Shown: one piece after another, positions 11,310 to 22,400 of the stretch
Numbering within the stretch: position 1 is the first letter of the stretch
How the letters are laid out: the number at the start of each line of letters is the position of its first letter
Source: Anodontia alba
Taxonomy: Eukaryota; Mollusca; Bivalvia; Lucinida; Lucinidae
DNA: 64,000 bases
Direction: 5' to 3'
Assembly (NCBI GenBank): GCA_964016985.1
Contig: OZ024823.1
Span: forward strand, 40,582,264 to 40,646,263
The notes under the pieces: generated by a model
What the model saw: the letters and a program-made list of their open reading frames with translations, nothing else
What the model was told of the DNA's origin: nothing
Database searches by the model: none
Program-made: the position numbers and the translations under genes

Positions 11310-11760
11310 TGGTATACAAATGTCAGGACAAAAAATGGTAAGAAAATCAGACTTGAAAAAGCTCAGCGACACTGTTGATCAGATGCCAGTTTTCTAGGCT
11401 GGGGCTCAGTAGATCTTGATTCCAGTGTATATGCTCAAGGGAGGGGGAATTAGCAGGAAACTGAACACTCAATTATTTGGAGCTTTTAGCAATAAGGTAT
11501 GCAATACAATATTTATATGGAAAAGAAAGACAGGTACATATAGAAATTCAATCTGACAATATATCAGCAATAAAATATATCAATGATATGTGGGGGTTGG
11601 TTGGGGGGGGTGGGGGGGGGCAAAGGGGGTGTGGGAGGGGAATAGCCTCAGAGGCTATGGATTTATTAGCTAGAGATATATGGGAATGGTGTTTGGTATG
11701 TTAGATTTATGTATCTAGTTTACATGCCTGGATCTCAGAACACAGCAGATTTTTTTCAGG
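11310..11760 (+). pseudogene. DIRS RNase H fragment
   Basis: Readable text is WWYTNVRTKNGK, DASFLGWGSVDLDS (first catalytic Asp), MELLAIRYAIQYLYG (catalytic Glu) and IEIQSDNISAIKYIND (second Asp), so the D-E-D pattern of RNase H is traceable. A G-rich slippage tract (11594-11640) and stops break the frame. Confidence 0.65.
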
Positions 11761-12170
11761 GGAATTTTCAGATTCGACCGAATGGCAGTTGAAAACTGAT
11801 ATTTTTAGAAGTTTATGTAACCAGTTTTTTTGTCCCAGATATAGATTTATTTTCTTCAAGATTAAACAAGCAACTGCATGTATTTGTTACATGGTTTCCA
11901 GAACCTGGAGTATAACACTGTAATGCATTTTCATTGTCTTGGCATAATTATAGGCCAGATATATTTCCACCACTTTTCATTAGTAGGAAAAGTAATTACC
12001 GAAATTATTGAAGATAAAGTGGAAAACGCTATACTGGTTTTTCCATTTTGGAAGTCACAGTCTTGGTTTCCTTTATTACTTGACAATCTGTGTTCTTTTC
12101 CTGTTAGATTGCCAAGACACAAGGATTTGTTAGTGTTGCCACACAATGGAAGATGTCACCCATTATGCAA
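11760..12170 (+). pseudogene. DIRS region between RNase H and recombinase
   Basis: The text includes WQLKTDIFRSLCNQFF, SRLNKQLHVFVTWF (in a shifted frame) and VFPFWKSQSWFPLL, a typical junction motif in DIRS pol before the recombinase. Frames alternate. Confidence 0.55.
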
Positions 12171-13070
12171 ATCAATGCAGATCATCTCTGTGACAGTATC
12201 AGGAAGGTGCTCCATTATAGAGGACTTCCGGAAACAGCTACAGACCTTCTCATCAGCTCTTGGCGGCTTGGGACCAGGAAGCAGTACAGATCAGCCTTGC
12301 AGAAATGGTTTGTTTGGAAAAGTATCAGGTTTAGAAATCCCTTTCAGACCACTAAGGTGGTGGTTATTAGATTTTTGAATTATTTATATTGTACAAATAT
12401 TCAGTTATTAACTCTTGTAAAGCTTGTTATTACAAACACAACCCTTTTTTGAAAATACTTGGTGTAATAATTGTCCACTCACTGCCAGGTTTATGAAAGG
12501 TGTATACTGTCATAGGAGACTTAGTCAAAAATATTTATTTACTTAGGATGTATCCTGTGTGTTGCAATTCTTATCATCTCTTTATCCTCTTAAAGAATTA
12601 AGTTTTAAATTATTAACGTTTAAAGTTACTGCTTTAATTGCATTGGCAGCAGCCCCAAGGGTACAAACATTTGTGTATATGAACCGTGACATTCTCATTT
12701 CCCTATTGTTAAAGACATCGAAGGTTGGTCATGTTTATACCTTGAAATTTGAACATTTCAGAGATGAAAGATTGTGGGCTATGCATACAATATTGCATTA
12801 TATAAAGTTGCACAAGGTTGTAGAAGCTTAAGAAGAGTATTAGTTTCCTATGTAACTTTTAAGAAAGTCTCTGCGAGTACAGTTACTAGATGGTTAAGGT
12901 GTGTTTTAGAACTGTCAGGCATAAATACAGAGATACTTAAGAGGCTCATTCATATAGAGCAACATCTGTGTCAGCTGCATATAATAAAGGTTGTAGTTTG
13001 AAGACTGTTTTAGATACAGCAGACTGGTTGTCAGATAAAAATTTTTGGAACTTTTATTGGAGACAGTCAT
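12153..13070 (+). pseudogene. DIRS tyrosine recombinase relic
   Basis: The N-terminal SAM-like part is visible (LLISSWRLGTRKQYRSALQK, then FLNYLY). The catalytic half shows LSFKLLTFKVTALIALAAAPR, in which the family's first active Arg is expected within the A-x-R element. The last part reads TVTRWLRCVLELSGINTE, then SVSAAYNKGCSLKTVL and WNFYWRQS, where the H-R-H and Tyr motifs would lie. At least three frame breaks are present. It would have catalysed integration of a circular copy; it is not functional now. Confidence 0.65.
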
Positions 13071-13224
13071 TGAGAAAAAATCATTGTCTTTCATGAATGC
13101 AGTTTTTCAGTAGTAAAATAGACAGATATGTTAATCCAGGATACTTGGGTTAGAGTTGCTGGTATTGTTTTGTTGCCTTTGAAGATGCTATTGGTATACT
13201 TGTGAAAGCCGACAGCATAACAAA

Positions 13225-13275
13225 ATAATGTCCCATCATCCAAGCTTTAGTGCTGGATGAGGGACATTATTGGAG
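13225..13275. repeat. Imperfect palindrome at the DIRS 3' boundary
   Basis: aataatgtcccatcatcc and ggatgagggacattatt face each other around agctttagtgct. DIRS elements end in complex inverted repeats, so this may be part of the terminus. Confidence 0.5.
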
Positions 13276-13830
13276 AAATGAGAGGGATGGGTTTGATAGA
13301 CTAGAAGCCCTCAATCTCATACGCACTGAGGATCTGAAAAGTGCAAAAATCCAAAGTGAGCAACATAAACTTCTTCATGCTGCAGAGTCCCTCACACTGG
13401 GAATTGTTTCAACCAGGACAGTCCAGATTAGTCAGGATATACAAACATCAGTTGAGCGTGCAGCTTAACCAACAGAGAACAGTGGTGTACCAATAAATCA
13501 ACAATCCTCAGACTTGTACCAAGAGACACAACTGCACCTACTTCCGGCACAATATAATCAAATTGCAGCAAAACAATCATCTGCCCATCAGTCTGGTGCT
13601 ATAGGGTAGAACTCGGACAATACACAGACAAGATGGCAGGATCCTCAAATCCACACTGCCACTGCTACTGCATAGCTGAGCGCATAAGAGGGGATATCCA
13701 GGCGGAAAAGCTGCGAAAAAAATTGAAGAAGAATTATCGACAAAGATTTCCAAAAGCTGATAAAAGAAAAACAGAAGCCAAAAACTCAACGAGGGCCAGT
13801 AGAGTGATTATATAATAAAATAAAACAATT
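13250..13830 (+). pseudogene. Unrecognised protein-like relic
   Basis: A 72-codon frame (13250-13468) with the pattern LLHAAESLTLGIVSTRTVQI is followed by Gln-rich text in one frame (to about 13610) and a Lys/Arg-rich 60-codon frame (13633-13815). Its position directly after the DIRS recombinase and the smooth composition suggest displaced or second-copy retroelement gag sequence. I do not recognise it. Confidence 0.3.
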
Positions 13831-14740
13831 TTTGACTACTGAGTCATTGGACATGATGTGATGTTGACCAGAGAATACCAGTATTGAGCGCTGCAGACAT
13901 GATGTGATGTTGCCCAGAGAATTACGTGGTCAAGAAGATTCTAACACATATCCATCATAACATCTTTTGATAGAGAACTGGCGGTAAACTACATGTGTAT
14001 CTCAGAATCATTAAGTCTCTGTCTGACCTCTCATCATGATGATAAATGTGACTGATGTTGATTATAGCAAAAATAATGTACATGAAAGAGGAATTTGCTG
14101 GTGATTGTCATTATAGGTGGTAATAAAAAGAAATGATGATGGTATAACTTATGGAACTAATCTTGGTGGTAGTTATTATTGCATTGAAGGTAATAAATAT
14201 AGAGAACTTTGTTGAAGCTTATGCCCCACCTGGGTACTAAAATGTGAAAACAAGCACCAGAAATAAGAGTTGTCATCCTTGTTAAGCTCAGTGAGATAAA
14301 ACATTCAGTGAACAGAAACTAACTGTTCAGGTTTAAAATTTGTAGATTTCATTTAGAGTGCAAGCTAGGGTGGACATAAGTACACAGACGGATGAATGAA
14401 CAGACGGAACTTGCACACCTAAGTCGCCAAATTAATGCAGGTGTGACAACAAGAAATAATGTGTATATCCAAGCTTTAACAATGCATCAATCCATGAAGG
14501 CCATTGGCATCAATAGCTGGACTCAAAGTTGGGATCACATGATCTAAGTCAGAAATGCTAACTGCTCAGCTACCATAATGCTTCATACCCTGAAACATAA
14601 GCTTTGTATTGTGTCTATGTTTCTGGAGTAAAAGAAAGATAGCAATACTTTCTAAACAAAAACCAAAAATATCTTACCTACAGTTTTACTAAATGAGTAC
14701 CCAAAACATATGAGTTTGTGGAAAAATATGAAAAAAAAAC
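13831..14740. other. No gene recognised
   Basis: Contains a short direct repeat (gacatgatgtgatgttg at about 13852 and 13898) and tails such as acagacggatgaatgaacag near 14388. Nothing coding. Confidence 0.4.
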
Positions 14741-14744
14741 AATC

Positions 14745-14954
14745 TTAACACATCATGTTATGGGTATATTCAGCAGACGACAAACTGATGACATTTTTTC
14801 TTAGTTTACCAAAAAATAGGATCTGACACTCCATGCAAATTGTCTCCTAGGGAGACAATTTGCATGAAATGTCAAATCCTATTTTCTAGGAAAAATAAGA
14901 AAAATATTTCAAAATATCATCTGCTGAAATTTTTACCCAGTATGCAAAGTGTTA
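14745..14954. mobile_element. TTAA-bounded MITE, family C (well preserved)
   Basis: Ends TTAACACATCATGTTATGGG and CCCAGTATGCAAAGTGTTAA; centre atttgcatgaaatgtcaaat around the palindrome gtctcctagggagac; TCAGCAGACGACA opposite ATCATCTGCTGA. Confidence 0.75.
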
Positions 14955-15226
14955 ACTGAAAAATGAGCATTCCATAGCTCTAGGAAAGAGGATTATTCAG
15001 ATAATTATTTTTCCTATTTCTCCATGAAATACAGGGTTTTCCCTGGCTCCTATTTTGGCTGTTTTTACATAAAACCTTGTTCAGGACTTTTCAAAGCTAG
15101 ACGAAAGGGTCCTGAGGGATGCATACATAATCAAATCCAAAATTAATTTTATTTATCTATGGCTTTGTATTTTATCTATTTGCAGTCTAAAGGCCAGGAA
15201 TAAAAAAAAGTATTTGGGCAAAAGTT

Positions 15227-15379
15227 AAACCATAAAGCACAAAGCAAATTACAGCAGACAACATTCTAAAATTGATTTGATTTTTCAGAGAAAAAAAAAA
15301 GATGACAAGCCTTATTTTCTCTGAAAAAAAAAAAGTACTTCAAGTGTCATCTGCTGCTGTTGTGATTAGTGCTTAAAGG
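15227..15379. mobile_element. Foldback, family H
   Basis: Inverted ends (cataaagcacaaagcaaatt / gattagtgcttaaa) with cagcagacaacattcta and gtcatctgctgctg inside, and two facing A/T tracts. Confidence 0.6.
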
Positions 15380-16229
15380 GCCCTCTTTAAAGCAATAAAC
15401 CCCTAAATATTATTAAAGGACTTCTTAACTCCTCATATGGGAGTCCCTGGGACCCTCACTTCAAATCCCCGAGGCAAAACCCTGTAAATATACGCTGTGG
15501 GTACTCATTAAAGCACCTCACTGAAGCAGTTCTAATGAGAAACCACAAAATAGATTCTTGTGGGGATATAAGAAAAACATCACTATTTTCTTGTTGAACA
15601 AACACCTTATCAAGAGCAGTGGCATTGTAATACATTGTAATAAATGGTTTTCCATTCAGATCTATGGGTAAAATGTGGTTTGTTCTCACCTTAAAGTGAC
15701 GAGTACACAACAGTCTAATTTTTTTATTATTACTATGTTCAGAGAAAACCAGGCTTGATATTTCATGTGAACTGCCTGCAAAGCAGAGAAAACAAGAATT
15801 GTCAATAAGCACTACTTATTAGATACCCCACAAGGTAATAAGATAAAAAGCTGCGAAGCAGAAACCAAAATGCAACAGACGGATGGACAAACATACAGAC
15901 GGACAATGAAAAACAGTATACCCAGTACCCACACCAAAACACTGTGCAGGGGATATAATAAGACGATATTTTATGTGTATTGTCCGCTCTGCAGATGATT
16001 CACATGAAATATCAAGCCTTATTTTATCTAAAATCTAGCAGATGATTCACATGAAATGTCAAGCCTTATTTTTCTCTGAAACCTAGCATGTAATTCACAT
16101 AAAATGTCAAACCTTTCCGAAAATAATAAAAAATATTTTAAAATGCCTGCTGCAGTTATGACTGGTGCTTTAACCCTTCTCTTGGCAAGGCAAGGGTTAA
16201 GGGTTAATTTACGACACTGAGCTTGAAAG
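15380..16229. other. 3' flank of BAHD1; decayed repeat pieces
   Basis: Several partial copies of the ttcacatgaaatatcaagcct motif (15750, 15990, 16030, 16080) lie here. TTTATT at about 15722 would read AATAAA on the minus strand and is one possible polyadenylation signal for BAHD1; others exist, so the 3' UTR end is not fixed. Confidence 0.35.
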
Positions 16230-16413
16230 TTAGGATGGATTCTTCAAGACTCTCTTCAACTTGAAATCATACACATTTCGACAAAGGAGCACATTCTCTG
16301 GATCTAGGCCTACTGGTGGTATTCTGCGCTCTGGATAGGGTTCTTCTTGATCTGGGACTATTTGCTTGCGCGGAGGAAGGTCGTCCTTTGTCCTGGCAAC
16401 CTCTGCCATGAAC
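16230..16413 (-). CDS. BAHD1: BAHD1 exon 6 (end of BAH domain and stop)
   Basis: The exon starts after TTACCAG. Its first base completes an Arg codon and it reads F-M-A-E-V-A-R-T-K. It closes with [20 protein letters not shown] and the terminal LKNPS before TAA. In vertebrate BAHD1 the C-terminus has the same LCRxVYDF...LKNP pattern, which is diagnostic. Confidence 0.95.
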
Positions 16414-19400
16414 CTGGTAAGAAGATAATACAGTATTGAAGAATATCCCAAGTGATTTTTAACCCATTTTAGTCTGGAAGCCTCCAAAAAGGAAACTGGC
16501 AAACAGTGCTGACCCAGATCAGACACTGCATAATGCTGCATTTGATCAGGATCTCCAGGGCCCAGTTTTTCAAAGCGTCGTTAGCTTAACAAGCTCGTTA
16601 AGGGTAATTTCGTTAACTGTTTTAGGGGATTCAATGTACAATATTCTGATATTTTTTGCTGAAAAAATGTGAGTAGCTTTTGCACTGCAAAAGCTACTCA
16701 CATTTTTTCAGCAAAAAATTTCAGCATATTTGTGTATCACTCGATGTAAATTTTAACGAATCGTTAACTAACGACATGTTAGGTTTGAACAAGTGGGCCC
16801 AGAATTGCAAATAGTTGAGCTATTTTCTCTAGGAATATCTAAATCATACTGCCTGTCATACCAAAAACTGAAATTCGATGCTTCTAATATATAATGTGGG
16901 GAGTGTTGTCTCAAATGGGTTAACACGTTAAAAAACATCCTGTCATAACAAATATTACCTCTAGTTCTAGTGAGGTATCTGGGTATATATTTTTTTTAGT
17001 TTTCCATGAGAACATGTATTGCAATACTCATTAGAAGCAGGCCTGTGAGCTACTTCCAATTACTACTCACAATATCCAATGTACATGTTTGTGCAGAACT
17101 AAAAAAAAATTTTTTTTTTAGGACTGAAAAAATTTTTTTTTAGGACTGAAAAAAATTCACACACACAGACACACAGGGTTTCCACTGCACTTTGAAACTG
17201 GGGGTAAATCTGCTCTGTTTTCTCATTTTTATACCCCAATGTATAGCACCATATAGAGACTTTCTTCAATTTTGTGGGTACAAGACAAATTTTGGGGGTA
17301 AAAAACCCTCTGCAGAGGGTAAATGGGAATGCTGACATACACACAACAAAAACTCCCTATCTACAACTGCATTACTTGTCAATAAGTTCATTTCAAGATG
17401 ATCAAAATCTGCGCAGTTTGTGCTTGTTAGAAGGCACTTTTGTGCTTGTGGTGGCCCATATCATAATGCCCTATCACACTTGCAGTAAACTTGGAACCAA
17501 TCCATTTCATTATGAAAACACGCCTATTCAAATATATAGAAAATTTCATCTCCAAAAACTGAAAATTTTCAGATAAGAAACTCTGATATTTTTCATATTT
17601 TTGCTCAAAACATTGATTGTAGGTACTCCTTAGAACCGCCTCAGAGGCAGTTCTAATGAGTATCTACAATCTATGTTTTTGAGCAGAAATAAGAAAAATA
17701 ATGCATACCCCTCTAAACCCCAGTTTTACTGTAAAAAAGTGGGGTTTAAAGGGGTCAAAATTATATAGGTATATTTTCGTGGTATGCATACGTGATGATG
17801 TGTCTAAAAAGTTCTGACTGATTGATTGTGTTGGGGTTTAATGATACATCAACCCTTGTGGGTCATTTTGTCTCATCTCCCAAAGAAAGGGAGAAAAGAG
17901 ATAGAATGATGAACAGTTTAGACCCTTGTCAACCAAAGTAGTTTGATCTGTGTCTAAACACTTTGCTCAGATTAAATTTTTTTATCAAAATATCCTATTT
18001 AAGTTAATTCTCATCTCAATTATCACCTTATCTGGAGTTCTGAATAGTGACACAATCTAATTTTACCTGCAATATTCGTTATAAGTAAGAACATAACATC
18101 TGTCATCAATACAAGCAACGGGACTCTCATCTCGATGTTTCGCAGCAAATACTTCGCAATCTTTATGGTACGGTTGCCTGCCTGCTTCAGTATGTTCTGG
18201 ACGATAATACCATAGTAACGTCATCATCATCTCACCTAAATGTTATAAGATCATAATTTGAAGATACTAAATTCCTTGTCCTGCTGACCCTGGTAATACC
18301 CTACCTTTGCAAACAGTGAAGATCCAGATCAGTTGGCTTCTAAGAAGCCAACTGATCTGGATCTGCACTGTTTGTCATTCAGTATATGAATTTATATCAA
18401 CTATCTGGATCAAATAATCTGATTGGCTGAAAATTTGAAAAGGGCATGGCATCTTAATTTATTCAGCAGGACAAGGGTTAATGCTTAGCATGCTGGTTAA
18501 TAATTTCAGCAGACACCATTTTGAAATATTTTTCTTATTTTTTTCCAAAAAATTAAAATTTGACATTTCATGCAAATTCTCTCCTTTTATAGAAACCATA
18601 TGCCAGGTAAGATGATTGTAGGTGTATTAGTTATTCAGAAATGGACTTGAATGCTACGGTGGTCGCAAATGTTGATAGATGGACAAACAGATGGATGGAA
18701 AACAGACTCACTATATCACACATGCTCACTTAAGCAGGTGCAACAATTACTCTAAAGAGGACTGGATACATCTGGTAAATTTTCTGCCATTTTGTACAAG
18801 GGTGACCACTTTTATGACTTCCTGTTTGCTTTCCCTTCTGAAAGGGGTCCACTCTAAGATCAGAAGGGCGGCAAAACAGTTTTAACAGAGTTACTCCCCA
18901 ATGAAAGTGCAGCCATTACCTGTTAACAAGGCAACATTACTGTGCATAGTTTCATCCAATGTTGAGTGGCACATGTGTATAAACCCTGTAAATTTTAAAT
19001 ATTTTTCAGGAACTATAAGGTCTACATTAATTCTAACCCTTGTCATGCTGTACCCGGATAGATCCTACCTTTTCAAACAGTGTAGATCCAGATCAGTTGG
19101 CTTCTTCAGAAGACAACTTATCTGGATCTGCACTGTTTGTCATTCAGTATGTCAATTTATATCAACAAGCTGGATCAAGTAATCTGATTGGCTGAAAATT
19201 TGAAAAGGATGTGGCATGTTAATTTATTCAGCAGGACAAGGGTTAATAAACTTTATTTTTGCAAGTTGCAAGATTTTCTCCAGTACCAGTCAGTATGAAC
19301 TTTTGACCAGCTTTTCACACATTTCTCACTGACAAACTGTCATCTATACTCTCTATTTAGGCCAAATAAAAAAGTATGCGTGTTTAGGGTAACATGTTAG

Positions 19401-22400
19401 AAAAAAATAGGTATTTTTTTCTAAGAATAATACCAGAATTATCAAATATATGTGGACTTCGCACATATTTCACATAAAATTAAAGTCTCTTTGGCTATCC
19501 TTAGATGTGTCTAAAAGTACTGATAGAATGGCAAACAATGTAGACCCTGATCAATCTGCTCCTATAGGAGCAGTTTGATCTAGGTCTACACTGTTTGCTC
19601 AGCCCTACTTGTCCTAATAGTTAGCATAAATATATTATTCAGGTAAAACAGGAAAAAAATTGCTAGGTTTCACCAGGAAAATTAGGCAGGGTAGGGTTAC
19701 CCTAAACACACATATTTTTTTTTTTTGGCCTTATTTTGTTTGTGTTGAGGTTTTACGGCCCAGTCAACCCAATGGGGTCATGTTGAGCGCGGTCAGTTTA
19801 CCTAACCACACGTTTACTGGGCAGACTTAGTCCTCTAAGCGGTTCACCAGTATTGTGCACATTCCTTCGCCAGAAACTGACAACTGCCCTTCTTGAATCA
19901 GCGGAAGGAAGAGAATGACCATAGAAAATATTTCATGATCAATCTCCACGAAAGAATGTTGCCGACCTCAGCGGGGGTTGAACCCACGACCTCCTGGTCT
20001 CCAGTCGGACGGCGCATCCAACTGAGCCACCGAGGCCGGCTTTTTTGGCCTTAGTAAAGATCCTGACACAGTAGTGCATAGACTAGAAACAGCAGTGCAA
20101 AAACCTATATCCATTTCATATATTGTTGTCATGGACTGATTGACATATTTTACCAATAATTTACCTTTGGCTTCACATAGCATTTTCAAATTTTATAGAA
20201 CTTCCCATCAAATTATTTCAACAAACTAATACTTTTGACTGACAATGGATAATGTATTTGTTTTCTATCTTATCCAGCAGAATTTGCTGTTGGTTAATGG
20301 CGAAAGACAATATCACCAACGATCAAAAACTGTCCACATTTAAATTGTGATAACTCCCCAATTGTTTTAAAAAAACTTTAACAAATTTGTTATAAGGCAA
20401 TATGACATACAGGCAATATATTCAACAGAAAAACAAAATATTATAGGCACCATCTGAAGTTTTGATTTTCAATGCCACGGAAATTCAGAAAATCATTACT
20501 TTGTAGTTGAATTCATGTAATTATTTCATCTGCTCACTAATTAGGTAGTCTTATAAAATAATGATAACAATAAGCAACTTAGAAAAATAAAGTCACTATA
20601 AAGGTAAAACTTACCCTGTCCAGCTGAACCCAGATATGCCCTAGTCTACCTTTGCATACAGGCTCCTTAACAAGCCAACTGATCTGTATCTGCATTGTTT
20701 GTCATTAAGTATGTGAATTTGCATCAACAACCAGGATCAAGTAATCTGATAGGCTGAAAATTAGAAGTGAGTGTGGCATCTTAATTTATTCAGCATGGCA
20801 ATGGGTAACCTAAGATGACTTCTAGTGACTCAAAGACTGATTCTATCACTCACAATGACATTCACATACCTGAACCTGGCTCCTCCCAAAAGTTTGTAAC
20901 CTTGGCAACATAAGGATTGTCTCTGTTAAGAGAACCAGAACACACTAGAATGCAGTCTCTGGTTTGTATGATGTCTCCATCATCATGTTTTATTGCTTTG
21001 TAGCACTTTCGCTGAATTTGTTTTCCATCAAACTGTAATTTGAAATATATAAAAATGATAAGCCTTTATTTCTAACCCTGCAACCAATTTATCCATGAGT
21101 CAGGACTCAAATACCTTGTTAACCTTTACCACTTTCTGGGCTAATTCAGCAGACGACAAATTGATAGTTTGGCATTTCATGCAAACTGTCTCTAATAAAG
21201 ACAATCTGCATGAACTGTAAAAACATGTTTTCTGGAAAAAATAAGAAAAATATTTCAAAATGTTGTCAGCTAACATTTTTACCCAGAGAGCTAAGTGTTA
21301 AAGTCACAAGCCTTTATTTCTAACTCTGCAACCAATTTACCTAGGCCTCCAAAATAATATCTTGTTTATTTGTGAAAAATACTGATACTACCAATTCTTA
21401 TGGATGCTTTATTTTCATACATCTAAACTGAGAGCTCTTCACCAAATAGTAGTTATAGCTTTCTTATTTCTCTACAAAAACAGATGTTGTGGGTACTCAT
21501 GAAATGAAAACATACTTTTTGGGTACTCATTAAAAGCATCTTGGCATGGTGCTTCTCATGAGTATCCATAATGTATGTTATCAAATAAGAAAAATATTTT
21601 ATCTGAATATCTCTCTTATCTCAATGGATCAAGGAAAAATGTGTTTTTTTTTGTGGAGAAATAGGAAGTTTCATCGGAATATTCTGTTTCTTTGAAACCC
21701 TACATAATTACAGAAAACCAATTAAAATCATGCATATATTTTTAATTTTTTACCATCTGTATTGTAGTAAATCAGCCATGGTCAGCAGTTCACAGTATGT
21801 AGCCTTATCATATACAAAATTTTATCAAATTCTGCTCCCTCACCTAACACAAATACTATACCAGCACTCCAGCTAGCCCTATATATAGGGACGCCTCTCT
21901 TGCCCTCTGCTCTTCTGCTACCCCTCTGCCCTTTTTAAGCTGCCCTCTCCTTAGTTCAACTCCAGACCCCCCTCATCCCTGTATAATAACTGCCCCCCCC
22001 CTCCCCCCCCCCCCCCCCCCGAAAATTGCACCCCCCCCCACTCCCAAACAAAGAACTGCCCCTGGGGAAATTGCACCCCCGCCACCCACCCACTAGTATT
22101 GGGACGGACATCGGCTAGAAATCATAATCGATTATTGCATCGGAATCGGTTGGTACTCCGATGCGATTTTACCGATTATAATCGGCTTGCAAAGATTTTA
22201 ACTTTAATGTGATTGTTAAAAGTTATATAGGTGATAATAGTACTTTATTTTACACAAGTACATGTTAAGTATGTACATTTGAACTCATGTTTTGTATCAC
22301 TGCTAATTTTTAATATGATATATGTAACTGTCACAGATCTGAGTTGTTAAACTTATATCCATAAACATGTACTGTCAAACAGGTAATTTTATGTTATTAT

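Larger units (their letters stand above)
8990..13220 (+). mobile_element. Decayed DIRS-type (tyrosine recombinase) retrotransposon
   Basis: In order the segment carries gag-like text (about 9050-10170), DIRS-type reverse transcriptase fragments (10330-10985), an RNase H fragment (about 11310-11700), the downstream DIRS domain (about 11700-12170) and a tyrosine recombinase (12153-13070). Frames shift repeatedly, stops are frequent and the RT core is deleted, so it is dead. A palindrome-forming boundary lies at 13225-13275. A 244-bp MITE (11062-11305) has landed inside. The family assignment rests on remembered DIRS motifs; a protein search would settle it. Confidence 0.75.

Noticed and set aside
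19960..20040. tRNA gene on the minus strand
   Set aside because: It continues into a SINE body with a retroposon tail and target duplication.
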